64,000 nt of DNA from Sipunculus nudus (taxonomy: Eukaryota; Annelida; Sipuncula; Golfingiida; Sipunculidae): the NCBI GenBank assembly GCA_026874595.1, contig CM049307.1, positions 24,526,362 to 24,590,361 of the forward strand, in the 5' to 3' direction. The number at the start of each line of letters is the position of its first letter. The stretch's first letter is position 1. A program made the translations under genes and the position numbers. The notes beneath the pieces are model-generated. The model did no database searches and was not told the DNA's origin. It was given only the letters and a program-made list of their open reading frames with translations. Shown here in pieces: positions 22,815 through 36,706 of this stretch.

Positions 22815-25800
22815 GTGCAGGGTTCATGGGATGATCAACAGCTACTACGTAAGGGTGTATGGGGTCTATGGATTGTGAACAACAGCTGCTATGTCAGGGG
22901 GTATAGGTTATATGGATTAAACAACAGCTGCTATGTCAGGAAGTATAGGTTACATGGATTAAACAACAGCTGCTTTGTCAGGGGGTATAGGTTACATGGA
23001 TTAAACAACAGCTGCTATGTCAGGGGGTATAGGTTACATGGATTAAACAACAGCTGCTATGTCAGGGAGTGCCGGGTTCATGGGATGATCAACAGCTACT
23101 ACGTCAGAGTGTATGGGGTCAATGGATTGTGCACAACAGCTGCTATGTCAGGGGGTATAGGTTACATGGATTAAACAACAGCTGCTATGTCAGGGAGTGC
23201 CGGGTTCATGGGATGATCAACAGCTACTACGTCAGGGTGTATGGGGTCAACATATTGTGAACAACAGCTGCTATATCAGGGGGTATAGGTTACATGGATT
23301 AAACAACAGCTGCTATGTCAGGGGGTATAGGATACATGGATTAAACAACAGCTGCTATGTCAGGGGGTATAGGTTACATGGATTAAACAACAGCTGCTAT
23401 GTCAGGGGGTATAGGTTACATGGATTAAACAACAGCTGCTATGTCAGGGGGTATAGGTTACATGGATTAAACAAGAGCTGCTATGTCAGGGGGTATAGGT
23501 TACATGGATTAAACAACAGATGCTATGTCAGGGGGTATAGGTTACATGAATTAAACAACAGCTGCTGTGTCAGGGGGTATAGGTTACATGGATAAAACAA
23601 CAGCTGCTATGTCAGGAGGTATAAGTTACATGGATTAAAAAACAGCTGCTATGTCAGGGGGTATAGGTTACATGGATTAAACAACAGCTGCTATGTCAGG
23701 GGGTATAGGTTACATGGATTAAACAACAGCTGCTATGTCAGGGAGTGCAGGGTCCATGGGATGATCAACAGCTACTACGTCAGGGTGTATGGGGTCTAGG
23801 GATTGTGAACAACAGCTGCTATGTCAGGGGGTATAGGTTACATGGATTAAACAACAGCTGCTTTGTTAGGGGGTATAGGATACATGGATTAAACAACAGC
23901 TGCTATGTCAGGGGGTATAGGTTACATGGATTAAACAACAGATGCCATGTCAGGAGGTATAGGTTACATGGATTAAACAACAGCTGCTATGTCAGGGGGT
24001 ATAGGTTACATGGATTAAACAACAGCTGCTATATCAGGGGGTATAGGTTACATGGATTAAACAACAGATGCTATGTCAGGGGGTATAGGTTACATGGATT
24101 AAACAACAGCTGCTATGTCAGGGGGTATAGGTTACATGGATTAAACAACAGCTGCTATGTCAGGGGGTATAGGTTACATGGATTAAACAAGAGCTGCTAT
24201 GTCAGGGGGTATAGGTTACATGGATTAAACAACAGATGCCATGTCAGGAGGTATAGGTTACATGGATTAAACAACAGCTGCTATGTCAGGGGGTATAGGT
24301 TACATGGATTAAACAACAGCTGCTATGTCAGGGGGTATAGGTTACATGGATTAAACAACAGCTGCTATGTCAGGGGGTATAGGTTACATGGATTAAACAA
24401 CAGATGCTATGTCAGGGGGTATAGGTTACATGGATTAAACAACAGCTGCTATGTCAGGGGGTATAGGTTACATGGGTTAAACAACAGCTGCTATGTCAAG
24501 GGGTATAGGTTACATGGATTAAACAACAGCTGCTATGTCAGGGAGTGCAGGGTTCATAAGATGATCAACAGCTACTACGTCAGGGTGTATGGGGTCCATG
24601 GATTGTGAACAACAGCTGCTATGTCAGGGGGTATAGGTTACATGGATTAAACAACAGCTGCTATGTCAGGGAGTGCAGAGTTCATGGGATGATCAACAGC
24701 TACTACGTCAGGGTGTATGCGGTCCAGGGATTGTGAACAACAGCTGCTATGTCAGGGGGTATAGGTTACATGGATTAAACAACAGCTGCTATGTCAGGGG
24801 GTAAAGGTTACATGGATTAAACAACAGCTGCTATGTCAGGGGGTATAGGTTACATGGAATAAACAACAGCTGCTATGTCAGGGGGTATAGGTTACATGGA
24901 TTAAACAACAGCTGCTATGTCAGGGGGTATAGGTTACATGGATTAAACAACAGCTGCTATGTCAGGGGGTATAGGTTACATGGATTAAACAACAGCTGCT
25001 ATGTCAGCGGGTATAGGTTACATGGATTAAACAACAGCTGCTATGTCAGGGGGTATAGGTTATATGGATTTAACAACAGCTGCTATGTCAGGGGGTATAG
25101 GTTACATGGATTAAACAACAGCTGCTATGTCAGGGGGTTTAGGTTACATGGATTAAACTACAGCTGCTATGTCAGGGGGTATAGGGTACATGGATTAAAC
25201 AACAGCTGCTATGTCAGGGGGTATAGGTTACATGGATTAAACAACAGCTGCTATGTATGGGAGTGCAGGGTTCATGGGATGATCAACAGCTACTACATCA
25301 GGGTGTATGGGGTCCATGGATTGTGAACAACAGCTGCTATGTCAGGGGGTATGGGGTCCATGGATTGTGAACAACAGCTGCTATGTCGGGGATTGCAGGG
25401 TTCATGGGATGATCAACAGCTGCTGTGTCAGGGGGTATAGGTTACATGGATAAAACAACAGCTGCTATGTCAGGAGGTATAAGTTACATGGATTAAAAAA
25501 CAGCTGCTATGTCAGGGGGTATAGGTTACATGGATTAAACAACAGCTGCTATGTCAGGGAGTGCAGGGTTCATGGGATGATCAACAGCTACTACGTAAGG
25601 GTGTATGGGGTCTATGGATTGTGAACAACAGCTGCTATGTCAGGGGGTATAGGTTATATGGATTAAACAACAGCTGCTATGTCAGGAAGTATAGGTTACA
25701 TGGATTAAACAACAGCTGCTTTGTCAGGGGGTATAGGTTACATGGATTAAACAACAGCTGCTATGTCAGGGGGTATAGGTTACATGGATTAAACAACAGC

Positions 25801-28800
25801 TGCTATGTCAGGGAGTGCCGGGTTCATGGGATGATCAACAGCTACTACGTCAGAGTGTATGGGGTCAATGGATTGTGCACAACAGCTGCTATGTCAGGGG
25901 GTATAGGTTACATGGATTAAACAACAGCTGCTATGTCAGGGAGTGCCGGGTTCATGGGATGATCAACAGCTACTACGTCAGGGTGTATGGGGTCAACATA
26001 TTGTGAACAACAGCTGCTATATCAGGGGGTATAGGTTACATGGATTAAACAACAGCTGCTATGTCAGGGGGTATAGGATACATGGATTAAACAACAGCTG
26101 CTATGTCAGGGGGTATAGGTTACATGGATTAAACAACAGCTGCTATGTCAGGGGGTATAGGTTACATGGATTAAACAACAGCTGCTATGTCAGGGGGTAT
26201 AGGTTACATGGATTAAACAAGAGCTGCTATGTCAGGGGGTATAGGTTACATGGATTAAACAACAGATGCTATGTCAGGGGGTATAGGTTACATGAATTAA
26301 ACAACAGCTGCTGTGTCAGGGGGTATAGGTTACATGGATAAAACAACAGCTGCTATGTCAGGAGGTATAAGTTACATGGATTAAAAAACAGCTGCTATGT
26401 CAGGGGGTATAGGTTACATGGATTAAACAACAGCTGCTATGTCAGGGGGTATAGGTTACATGGATTAAACAACAGCTGCTATGTCAGGGAGTGCAGGGTT
26501 CATGGGATGATCAACAGCTACTACGTCAGGGTGTATGGGGTCTAGGGATTGTGAACAACAGCTGCTATGTCAGGGGGTATAGGTTACATGGATTAAACAA
26601 CAGCTGCTATGTCAGGGGGTATAGGATACATGGATTAAACAACAGCTTCTATGTCAGGGAGTGCAGGGTTCATGGGATGATCAACAGCTGCTACGTCAGG
26701 GTGTATTGGGTCCATGGATTGTGAACAACAGCTGCTATGTCAGGGGGTATAGGTTACATGGATTAAACAACAGCTGCTATGTCAGGGAGTGCAGGGTTCA
26801 TAAGAAGATCAACAGCTACTACGTCAGGGTGTATGGGGTCCATGGATTGTGAACAACAGCTGCGATGTCAGGGGGTATAGGTTACATGGATTAAACAACA
26901 GCTGCTATGTCAGGGAGTGCAGGGTTCATGGGATGATCAACAGCTACTACGTCAGGGTGTATTGGGTCCATGGATTGTGAACAACAGCTGCTATGTCAGG
27001 GGGTATAGGTTACATGGATTAAACAACAGCTGCTATGTCAGGGAGTGCAGGGTTCATGGGATGATCAACAGCTACTACGTCAGGGTGTATTGGGTCCATG
27101 GATTGTGAACAACAGCTGCTATGTCAGGGGGTATAGGTTACATGGATTAAACAACAGCTGCTATGTCAGGGAGTGCAGGGTTCATAAGATGATCAACAGC
27201 TACTACGTCAGGGTGTATGGGGTCCATGGATTGTGAACAACAGCTGCTATGTCAGGGGGTATAGGTTACATGGATTAAACAACAGCTGCTATGTCAGGGA
27301 GTGCAGAGTTCATGGGATGATCAACAGCTACTACGTCAGGGTGTATGCGGTCCAGGGATTGTGAACAACAGCTGCTATGTCAGGGGGTATAGGTTACATG
27401 GATTAAACAACAGCTGCTATGTCAGGGGGTAAAGGTTACATGGATTAAACAACAGCTGCTATGTCAGGGGGTATAGGTTACATGGATTAAACAACAGCTG
27501 CTATGTCAGGGGGTATAGGTTACATGGATTAAACAACAGCTGCTATGTCAGGGGGTATAGGTTACATGGATTAAACAACAGCTGCTATGTCAGGGGGTAT
27601 AGGTTACATGGATTAAACAACAGCTGCTATGTCAGCGGGTATAGGTTACATGGATTAAACAACAGCTGCTATGTCAGGGGGTATAGGTTATATGGATTTA
27701 ACAACAGCTGCTATGTCAGGGGGTATAGGTTACATGGATTAAACAACAGCTGCTATGTCAGGGGGTTTAGGTTACATGGATTAAACTACAGCTGCTATGT
27801 CAGGGGGTATAGGGTACATGGATTAAACAACAGCTGCTATGTCAGGGGATATAGGATACATGGATTAAACAACAGCTGCTATGTCAGGGGGTATAGGTTA
27901 CATGGATTAAACAACAGCTGCTATGTCAGGGGGTATAGGTTACATGGATTAAACAACAGCTGCTATGTCAGGGGGTATAGGTTACATGGATTAAACAACA
28001 GCTGCTATGTCAGGGAGTGCCGGGTTCATGGGATGATCAACAGCTACTACGTCAGAGTGTATGGGGTCAATGGATTGTGCACAACAGCTGCTATGTCAGG
28101 GGGTATAGGTTACATGGATTAAACAACAGCTGCTATGTCAGGGAGTGCCGGGTTCATGGGATGATCAACAGCTACTACGTCAGGGTGTATGGGGTCAACA
28201 TATTGTGAACAACAGCTGCTATATCAGGGGGTATAGGTTACATGGATTAAACAACAGCTGCTATGTCAGGGGGTATAGGATACATGGATTAAACAACAGC
28301 TGCTATGTCAGGGGGTATAGGTTACATGGATTAAACAACAGCTGCTATGTCAGGGGGTATAGGTTACATGGATTAAACAACAGCTGCTATGTCAGGGGGT
28401 ATAGGTTACATGGATTAAACAAGAGCTGCTATGTCAGGGGGTATAGGTTACATGGATTAAACAACAGATGCTATGTCAGGGGGTATAGGTTACATGAATT
28501 AAACAACAGCTGCTGTGTCAGGGGGTATAGGTTACATGGATAAAACAACAGCTGCTATGTCAGGAGGTATAAGTTACATGGATTAAAAAACAGCTGCTAT
28601 GTCAGGGGGTATAGGTTACATGGATTAAACAACAGCTGCTATGTCAGGGGGTATAGGTTACATGGATTAAACAACAGCTGCTATGTCAGGGAGTGCAGGG
28701 TCCATGGGATGATCAACAGCTACTACGTCAGGGTGTATGGGGTCTAGGGATTGTGAACAACAGCTGCTATGTCAGGGGGTATAGGTTACATGGATTAAAC

Positions 28801-30508
28801 AACAGCTGCTTTGTTAGGGGGTATAGGATACATGGATTAAACAACAGCTGCTATGTCAGGGGGTATAGGTTACATGGATTAAACAACAGATGCCATGTCA
28901 GGAGGTATAGGTTACATGGATTAAACAACAGCTGCTATGTCAGGGGGTATAGGTTACATGGATTAAACAACAGCTGCTATATCAGGGGGTATAGGTTACA
29001 TGGATTAAACAACAGATGCTATGTCAGGGGGTATAGGTTACATGGATTAAACAACAGCTGCTATGTCAGGGGGTATAGGTTACATGGATTAAACAACAGC
29101 TGCTATGTCAGGGGGTATAGGTTACATGGATTAAACAACAGCTGCTATGTCAGGGGGTATAGGTTACATGGATTAAACAACAGATGCCATGTCAGGAGGT
29201 ATAGGTTACATGGATTAAACAACAGCTGCTATGTCAGGGGGTATAGGTTACATGGATTAAACAACAGCTGCTATGTCAGGGGGTATAGGTTACATGGATT
29301 AAACAACAGCTGCTATGTCAGGGGGTATAGGTTACATGGATTAAACAACAGATGCTATGTCAGGGGGTATAGGTTACATGGATTAAACAACAGCTGCTAT
29401 GTCAGGGGGTATAGGTTACATGGGTTAAACAACAGCTGCTATGTCAAGGGGTATAGGTTACATGGATTAAACAACAGCTGCTATGTCAGGGAGTGCAGGG
29501 TTCATAAGATGATCAACAGCTACTACGTCAGGGTGTATGGGGTCCATGGATTGTGAACAACAGCTGCTATGTCAGGGGGTATAGGTTACATGGATTAAAC
29601 AACAGCTGCTATGTCAGGGAGTGCAGAGTTCATGGGATGATCAACAGCTACTACGTCAGGGTGTATGCGGTCCAGGGATTGTGAACAACAGCTGCTATGT
29701 CAGGGGGTATAGGTTACATGGATTAAACAACAGCTGCTATGTCAGGGGGTAAAGGTTACATGGATTAAACAACAGCTGCTATGTCAGGGGGTATAGGTTA
29801 CATGGAATAAACAACAGCTGCTATGTCAGGGGGTATAGGTTACATGGATTAAACAACAGCTGCTATGTCAGGGGGTATAGGTTACATGGATTAAACAACA
29901 GCTGCTATGTCAGGGGGTATAGGTTACATGGATTAAACAACAGCTGCTATGTCAGCGGGTATAGGTTACATGGATTAAACAACAGCTGCTATGTCAGGGG
30001 GTATAGGTTATATGGATTTAACAACAGCTGCTATGTCAGGGGGTATAGGTTACATGGATTAAACAACAGCTGCTATGTCAGGGGGTTTAGGTTACATGGA
30101 TTAAACTACAGCTGCTATGTCAGGGGGTATAGGGTACATGGATTAAACAACAGCTGCTATGTCAGGGGGTATAGGTTACATGGATTAAACAACAGCTGCT
30201 ATGTATGGGAGTGCAGGGTTCATGGGATGATCAACAGCTACTACATCAGGGTGTATGGGGTCCATGGATTGTGAACAACAGCTGCTATGTCAGGGGGTAT
30301 GGGGTCCATGGATTGTGAACAACAGCTGCTATGTCGGGGATTGCAGGGTTCATGGGATGATCAACAGCTGCTGTGTCAGGGGGTATAGGTTACATGGATA
30401 AAACAACAGCTGCTATGTCAGGAGGTATAAGTTACATGGATTAAAAAACAGCTGCTATGTCAGGGGGTATAGGTTACATGGATTAAACAACAGCTGCTAT
30501 GTCAGGGA
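22815..30508 (+). repeat. higher-order repeat family I, copies 2 and 3 (with a 972-bp loss)
   Basis: 22,815-25,560 repeats the 2,746-bp half. From 25,561 the 3,174-bp half follows. The next 2,746-bp half lacks its first part, so the offset drops from 5,920 to 4,948 bp. The loss of 972 bp equals three 128-bp blocks plus fourteen 42-bp units, so the breaks respect unit boundaries. Landmark pairs: 17,825/23,745/28,693 and 20,571/26,491/31,439. GGAATAAAC recurs at 24,857 and 29,805. Confidence 0.8.
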
Positions 30509-33500
30509 GTGCAGGGTTCATGGGATGATCAACAGCTACTACGTAAGGGTGTATGGGGTCTATGGATTGTGAACAACAGCTGCTATGTCAGGGGGTATAG
30601 GTTATATGGATTAAACAACAGCTGCTATGTCAGGAAGTATAGGTTACATGGATTAAACAACAGCTGCTTTGTCAGGGGGTATAGGTTACATGGATTAAAC
30701 AACAGCTGCTATGTCAGGGGGTATAGGTTACATGGATTAAACAACAGCTGCTATGTCAGGGAGTGCCGGGTTCATGGGATGATCAACAGCTACTACGTCA
30801 GAGTGTATGGGGTCAATGGATTGTGCACAACAGCTGCTATGTCAGGGGGTATAGGTTACATGGATTAAACAACAGCTGCTATGTCAGGGAGTGCCGGGTT
30901 CATGGGATGATCAACAGCTACTACGTCAGGGTGTATGGGGTCAACATATTGTGAACAACAGCTGCTATATCAGGGGGTATAGGTTACATGGATTAAACAA
31001 CAGCTGCTATGTCAGGGGGTATAGGATACATGGATTAAACAACAGCTGCTATGTCAGGGGGTATAGGTTACATGGATTAAACAACAGCTGCTATGTCAGG
31101 GGGTATAGGTTACATGGATTAAACAACAGCTGCTATGTCAGGGGGTATAGGTTACATGGATTAAACAAGAGCTGCTATGTCAGGGGGTATAGGTTACATG
31201 GATTAAACAACAGATGCTATGTCAGGGGGTATAGGTTACATGAATTAAACAACAGCTGCTGTGTCAGGGGGTATAGGTTACATGGATAAAACAACAGCTG
31301 CTATGTCAGGAGGTATAAGTTACATGGATTAAAAAACAGCTGCTATGTCAGGGGGTATAGGTTACATGGATTAAACAACAGCTGCTATGTCAGGGGGTAT
31401 AGGTTACATGGATTAAACAACAGCTGCTATGTCAGGGAGTGCAGGGTTCATGGGATGATCAACAGCTACTACGTCAGGGTGTATGGGGTCTAGGGATTGT
31501 GAACAACAGCTGCTATGTCAGGGGGTATAGGTTACATGGATTAAACAACAGCTGCTATGTCAGGGGGTATAGGATACATGGATTAAACAACAGCTTCTAT
31601 GTCAGGGAGTGCAGGGTTCATGGGATGATCAACAGCTGCTACGTCAGGGTGTATTGGGTCCATGGATTGTGAACAACAGCTGCTATGTCAGGGGGTATAG
31701 GTTACATGGATTAAACAACAGCTGCTATGTCAGGGAGTGCAGGGTTCATAAGAAGATCAACAGCTACTACGTCAGGGTGTATGGGGTCCATGGATTGTGA
31801 ACAACAGCTGCTATGTCAGGGGGTATAGGTTACATGGATTAAACAACAGCTGCTATGTCAGGGAGTGCAGGGTTCATGGGATGATCAACAGCTACTACGT
31901 CAGGGTGTATTGGGTCCATGGATTGTGAACAACAGCTGCTATGTCAGGGGGTATAGGTTACATGGATTAAACAACAGCTGCTATGTCAGGGAGTGCAGGG
32001 TTCATGGGATGATCAACAGCTACTACGTCAGGGTGTATTGGGTCCATGGATTGTGAACAACAGCTGCTATGTCAGGGGGTATAGGTTACATGGATTAAAC
32101 AACAGCTGCTATGTCAGGGAGTGCAGGGTTCATAAGATGATCAACAGCTACTACGTCAGGGTGTATGGGGTCCATGGATTGTGAACAACAGCTGCTATGT
32201 CAGGGGGTATAGGTTACATGGATTAAACAACAGCTGCTATGTCAGGGAGTGCAGAGTTCATGGGATGATCAACAGCTACTACGTCAGGGTGTATGCGGTC
32301 CAGGGATTGTGAACAACAGCTGCTATGTCAGGGGGTATAGGTTACATGGATTAAACAACAGCTGCTATGTCAGGGGGTAAAGGTTACATGGATTAAACAA
32401 CAGCTGCTATGTCAGGGGGTATAGGTTACATGGATTAAACAACAGCTGCTATGTCAGGGGGTATAGGTTACATGGATTAAACAACAGCTGCTATGTCAGG
32501 GGGTATAGGTTACATGGATTAAACAACAGCTGCTATGTCAGGGGGTATAGGTTACATGGATTAAACAACAGCTGCTATGTCAGCGGGTATAGGTTACATG
32601 GATTAAACAACAGCTGCTATGTCAGGGGGTATAGGTTATATGGATTTAACAACAGCTGCTATGTCAGGGGGTATAGGTTACATGGATTAAACAACAGCTG
32701 CTATGTCAGGGGGTTTAGGTTACATGGATTAAACTACAGCTGCTATGTCAGGGGGTATAGGGTACATGGATTAAACAACAGCTGCTATGTCAGGGGATAT
32801 AGGATACATGGATTAAACAACAGCTGCTATGTCAGGGGGTATAGGTTACATGGATTAAACAACAGCTGCTATGTCAGGGGGTATAGGTTACATGGATTAA
32901 ACAACAGCTGCTATGTCAGGGGGTATAGGTTACATGGATTAAACAAGAGCTGCTATGTCAGGGGGTATAGGTTACATGGATTAAACAACAGATGCTATGT
33001 CAGGGGGTATAGGTTACATGAATTAAACAACAGCTGCTGTGTCAGGGGGTATAGGTTACATGGATAAAACAACAGCTGCTATGTCAGGAGGTATAAGTTA
33101 CATGGATTAAAAAACAGCTGCTATGTCAGGGGGTATAGGTTACATGGATTAAACAACAGCTGCTATGTCAGGGGGTATAGGTTACATGGATTAAACAACA
33201 GCTGCTATGTCAGGGAGTGCAGGGTTCATGGGATGATCAACAGCTACTACGTCAGGGTGTATGGGGTCTAGGGATTGTGAACAACAGCTGCTATGTCAGA
33301 GGGTATAGGTTACATGGATTAAACAACAGCTGCTATGTCAGGGGGTATAGGATACATGGATTAAACAACAGCTTCTATGTCAGGGAGTGCAGGGTTCATG
33401 GGATGATCAACAGCTGCTACGTCAGGGTGTATTGGGTCCATGGATTAAACAACAGCTGCTATGTCAGGGGGTATAGGTTACATGGATTAAACAACAGCTG

Positions 33501-36500
33501 CTATGTCAGGGAGTGCAGGGTTCATAAGAAGATCAACAGCTACTACGTCAGGGTGTATGGGGTCCATGGATTGTGAACAACAGCTGCTATGTCAGGGGGT
33601 ATAGGTTACATGGATTAAACAACAGCTGCTATGTCAGGGAGTGCAGGGTTCATGGGATGATCAACAGCTACTACGTCAGGGTGTATTAGGTCCATGGATT
33701 GTGAACAACAGCTGCTATGTCAGGGGGTATAGGTTACATGGATTAAACAACAGCTGCTATGTCAGGGAGTGCAGGGTTCATGGGATGATCAACAGCTACT
33801 ACGTCAGGGTGTATTGGGTCCATGGATTGTGAACAACAGCTGCTATGTCAGGGGGTATAGGTTACATGGATTAAACAACAGCTGCTATGTCAGGGAGTGC
33901 AGGGTTCATAAGATGATCAACAGCTACTACGTCAGGGTGTATGGGGTCCATGGATTGTGAACAACAGCTGCTATGTCAGGGGGTATAGGTTACATGGATT
34001 AAACAACAGCTGCTATGTCAGGGAGTGCAGAGTTCATGGGATGATCAACAGCTACTACGTCAGGGTGTATGCGGTCCAGGGATTGTGAACAACAGCTGCT
34101 ATGTCAGGGGGTATAGGTTACATGGATTAAACAACAGCTGCTATGTCAGGGGGTAAAGGTTACATGGATTAAACAACAGCTGCTATGTCAGGGGGTATAG
34201 GTTACATGGATTAAACAACAGCTGCTATGTCAGGGGGTATAGGTTACATGGATTAAACAACAGCTGCTATGTCAGGGGGTATAGGTTACATGGATTAAAC
34301 AACAGCTGCTATGTCAGGGGGTATAGGTTACATGGATTAAACAACAGCTGCTATGTCAGCGGGTATAGGTTACATGGATTAAACAACAGCTGCTATGTCA
34401 GGGGGTATAGGTTATATGGATTTAACAACAGCTGCTATGTCAGGGGGTATAGGTTACATGGATTAAACAACAGCTGCTATGTCAGGGGGTTTAGGTTACA
34501 TGGATTAAACTACAGCTGCTATGTCAGGGGGTATAGGGTACATGGATTAAACAACAGCTGCTATGTCAGGGGGTATAGGTTACACGGATTAAACAACAGC
34601 TGCTATGTATGGGAGTGCAGGGTTCATGGGATGATCAACAGCTACTACATCAGGGTGTATGGGGTCCATGGATTGTAAACAACAGCTGCTATGTCAGGGG
34701 GTATGGGGTCCATGGATTGTGAACAACAGCTGCTATGTCGGGGATTGCAGGGTTCATGGGATGATCAACAGCTGCTGTGTCAGGGGGTATAGGTTACATG
34801 GATAAAACAACAGCTGCTATGTCAGGAGGTATAAGTTACATGGATTAAAAAACAGCTGCTATGTCAGGGGGTATAGGTTACATGGATTAAACAACAGCTG
34901 CTATGTCAGGGAGTGCAGGGTTCATGGGATGATCAACAGCTACTACGTAAGGGTGTATGGGGTCTATGGATTGTGAACAACAGCTGCTATGTCAGGGGGT
35001 ATAGGTTATATGGATTAAACAACAGCTGCTATGTCAGGAAGTATAGGTTACATGGATTAAACAACAGCTGCTTTGTCAGGGGGTATAGGTTACATGGATT
35101 AAACAACAGCTGCTATGTCAGGGGGTATAGGTTACATGGATTAAACAACAGCTGCTATGTCAGGGAGTGCCGGGTTCATGGGATGATCAACAGCTACTAC
35201 GTCAGAGTGTATGGGGTCAATGGATTGTGCACAACAGCTGCTATGTCAGGGGGTATAGGTTACATGGATGAAACAACAGCTGCTATGTCAGGGAGTGCCG
35301 GGTTCATGGGATGATCAACAGCTACTACGTCAGGGTGTATGGGGTCAACATATTGTGAACAACAGCTGCTATATCAGGGGGTATAGGTTACATGGATTAA
35401 ACAACAGCTGCTATGTCAGGGGGTATAGGATACATGGATTAAACAACAGCTGCTATGTCAGGGGGTATAGGTTACATGGATTAAACAACAGCTGCTATGT
35501 CAGGGGGTATAGGTTACATGGATTAAACAACAGCTGCTATGTCAGGGGGTATAGGTTACATGGATTAAACAAGAGCTGCTATGTCAGGGGGTATAGGTTA
35601 CATGGATTAAACAACAGATGCTATGTCAGGGGGTATAGGTTACATGAATTAAACAACAGCTGCTGTGTCAGGGGGTATAGGTTACATGGATAAAACAACA
35701 GCTGCTATGTCAGGAGGTATAAGTTACATGGATTAAAAAACAGCTGCTATGTCAGGGGGTATAGGTTACATGGATTAAACAACAGCTGCTATGTCAGGGG
35801 GTATAGGTTACATGGATTAAACAACAGCTGCTATGTCAGGGAGTGCAGGGTCCATGGGATGATCAACAGCTACTACGTCAGGGTGTATGGGGTCTAGGGA
35901 TTGTGAACAACAGCTGCTATGTCAGGGGGTATAGGTTACATGGATTAAACAACAGCTGCTTTGTCAGGGGGTATAGGATACATGGATTAAACAACAGCTG
36001 CTATGTCACGGGGTATAGGTTACATGGATTAAACAACAGATGCCATGTCAGGAGGTATAGGTTACATGGATTAAACAACAGCTGCTATGTCAGGGGGTAT
36101 AGGTTACATGGATTAAACAACAGCTGCTATGTCAGGGGGTATAGGTTACATGGATTAAACAACAGATGCTATGTCAGGGGGTATAGGTTACATGGATTAA
36201 ACAACAGCTGCTATGTCAGGGGGTATAGGTTACATGGATTAAACAACAGCTGCTATGTCAGGGGGTATAGGTTACATGGATTAAACAACAGCTGCTATGT
36301 CAGGGGGTATAGGTTACATGGATTAAACAACAGATGCCATGTCAGGAGGTATAGGTTACATGGATTAAACAACAGCTGCTATGTCAGGGGGTATAGGTTA
36401 CATGGATTAAACAACAGCTGCTATGTCAGGGGGTATAGGTTACATGGATTAAACAACAGCTGCTATGTCAGGGGGTATAGGTTACATGGATTAAACAACA

Positions 36501-36706
36501 GATGCTATGTCAGGGGGTATAGGTTACATGGATTAAACAACAGCTGCTATGTCAGGGGGTATAGGTTACATGGGTTAAACAACAGCTGCTATGTCAAGGG
36601 GTATAGGTTACATGGATTAAACAACAGCTGCTATGTCAGGGAGTGCAGGGTTCATAAGATGATCAACAGCTACTACGTCAGGGTGTATGGGGTCTATGGA
36701 TTGTGA
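30509..36706 (+). repeat. higher-order repeat family I, copies 4 and 5 (rearranged)
   Basis: From 30,509 a half like the 3,174-bp type is followed by a second, partial copy of the same type starting near 32,9xx (marker 33,217 matches 31,439 at 1,778 bp). A further CTACGTAAGG-marked half begins at 34,913, and its long A run ends at 36,706. Single-base changes are specific to this end, for example GGATGAAAC at 35,268 and TGTCACGGGG at about 36,004. The copies are still very similar to copies 1 to 3. Confidence 0.75.
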
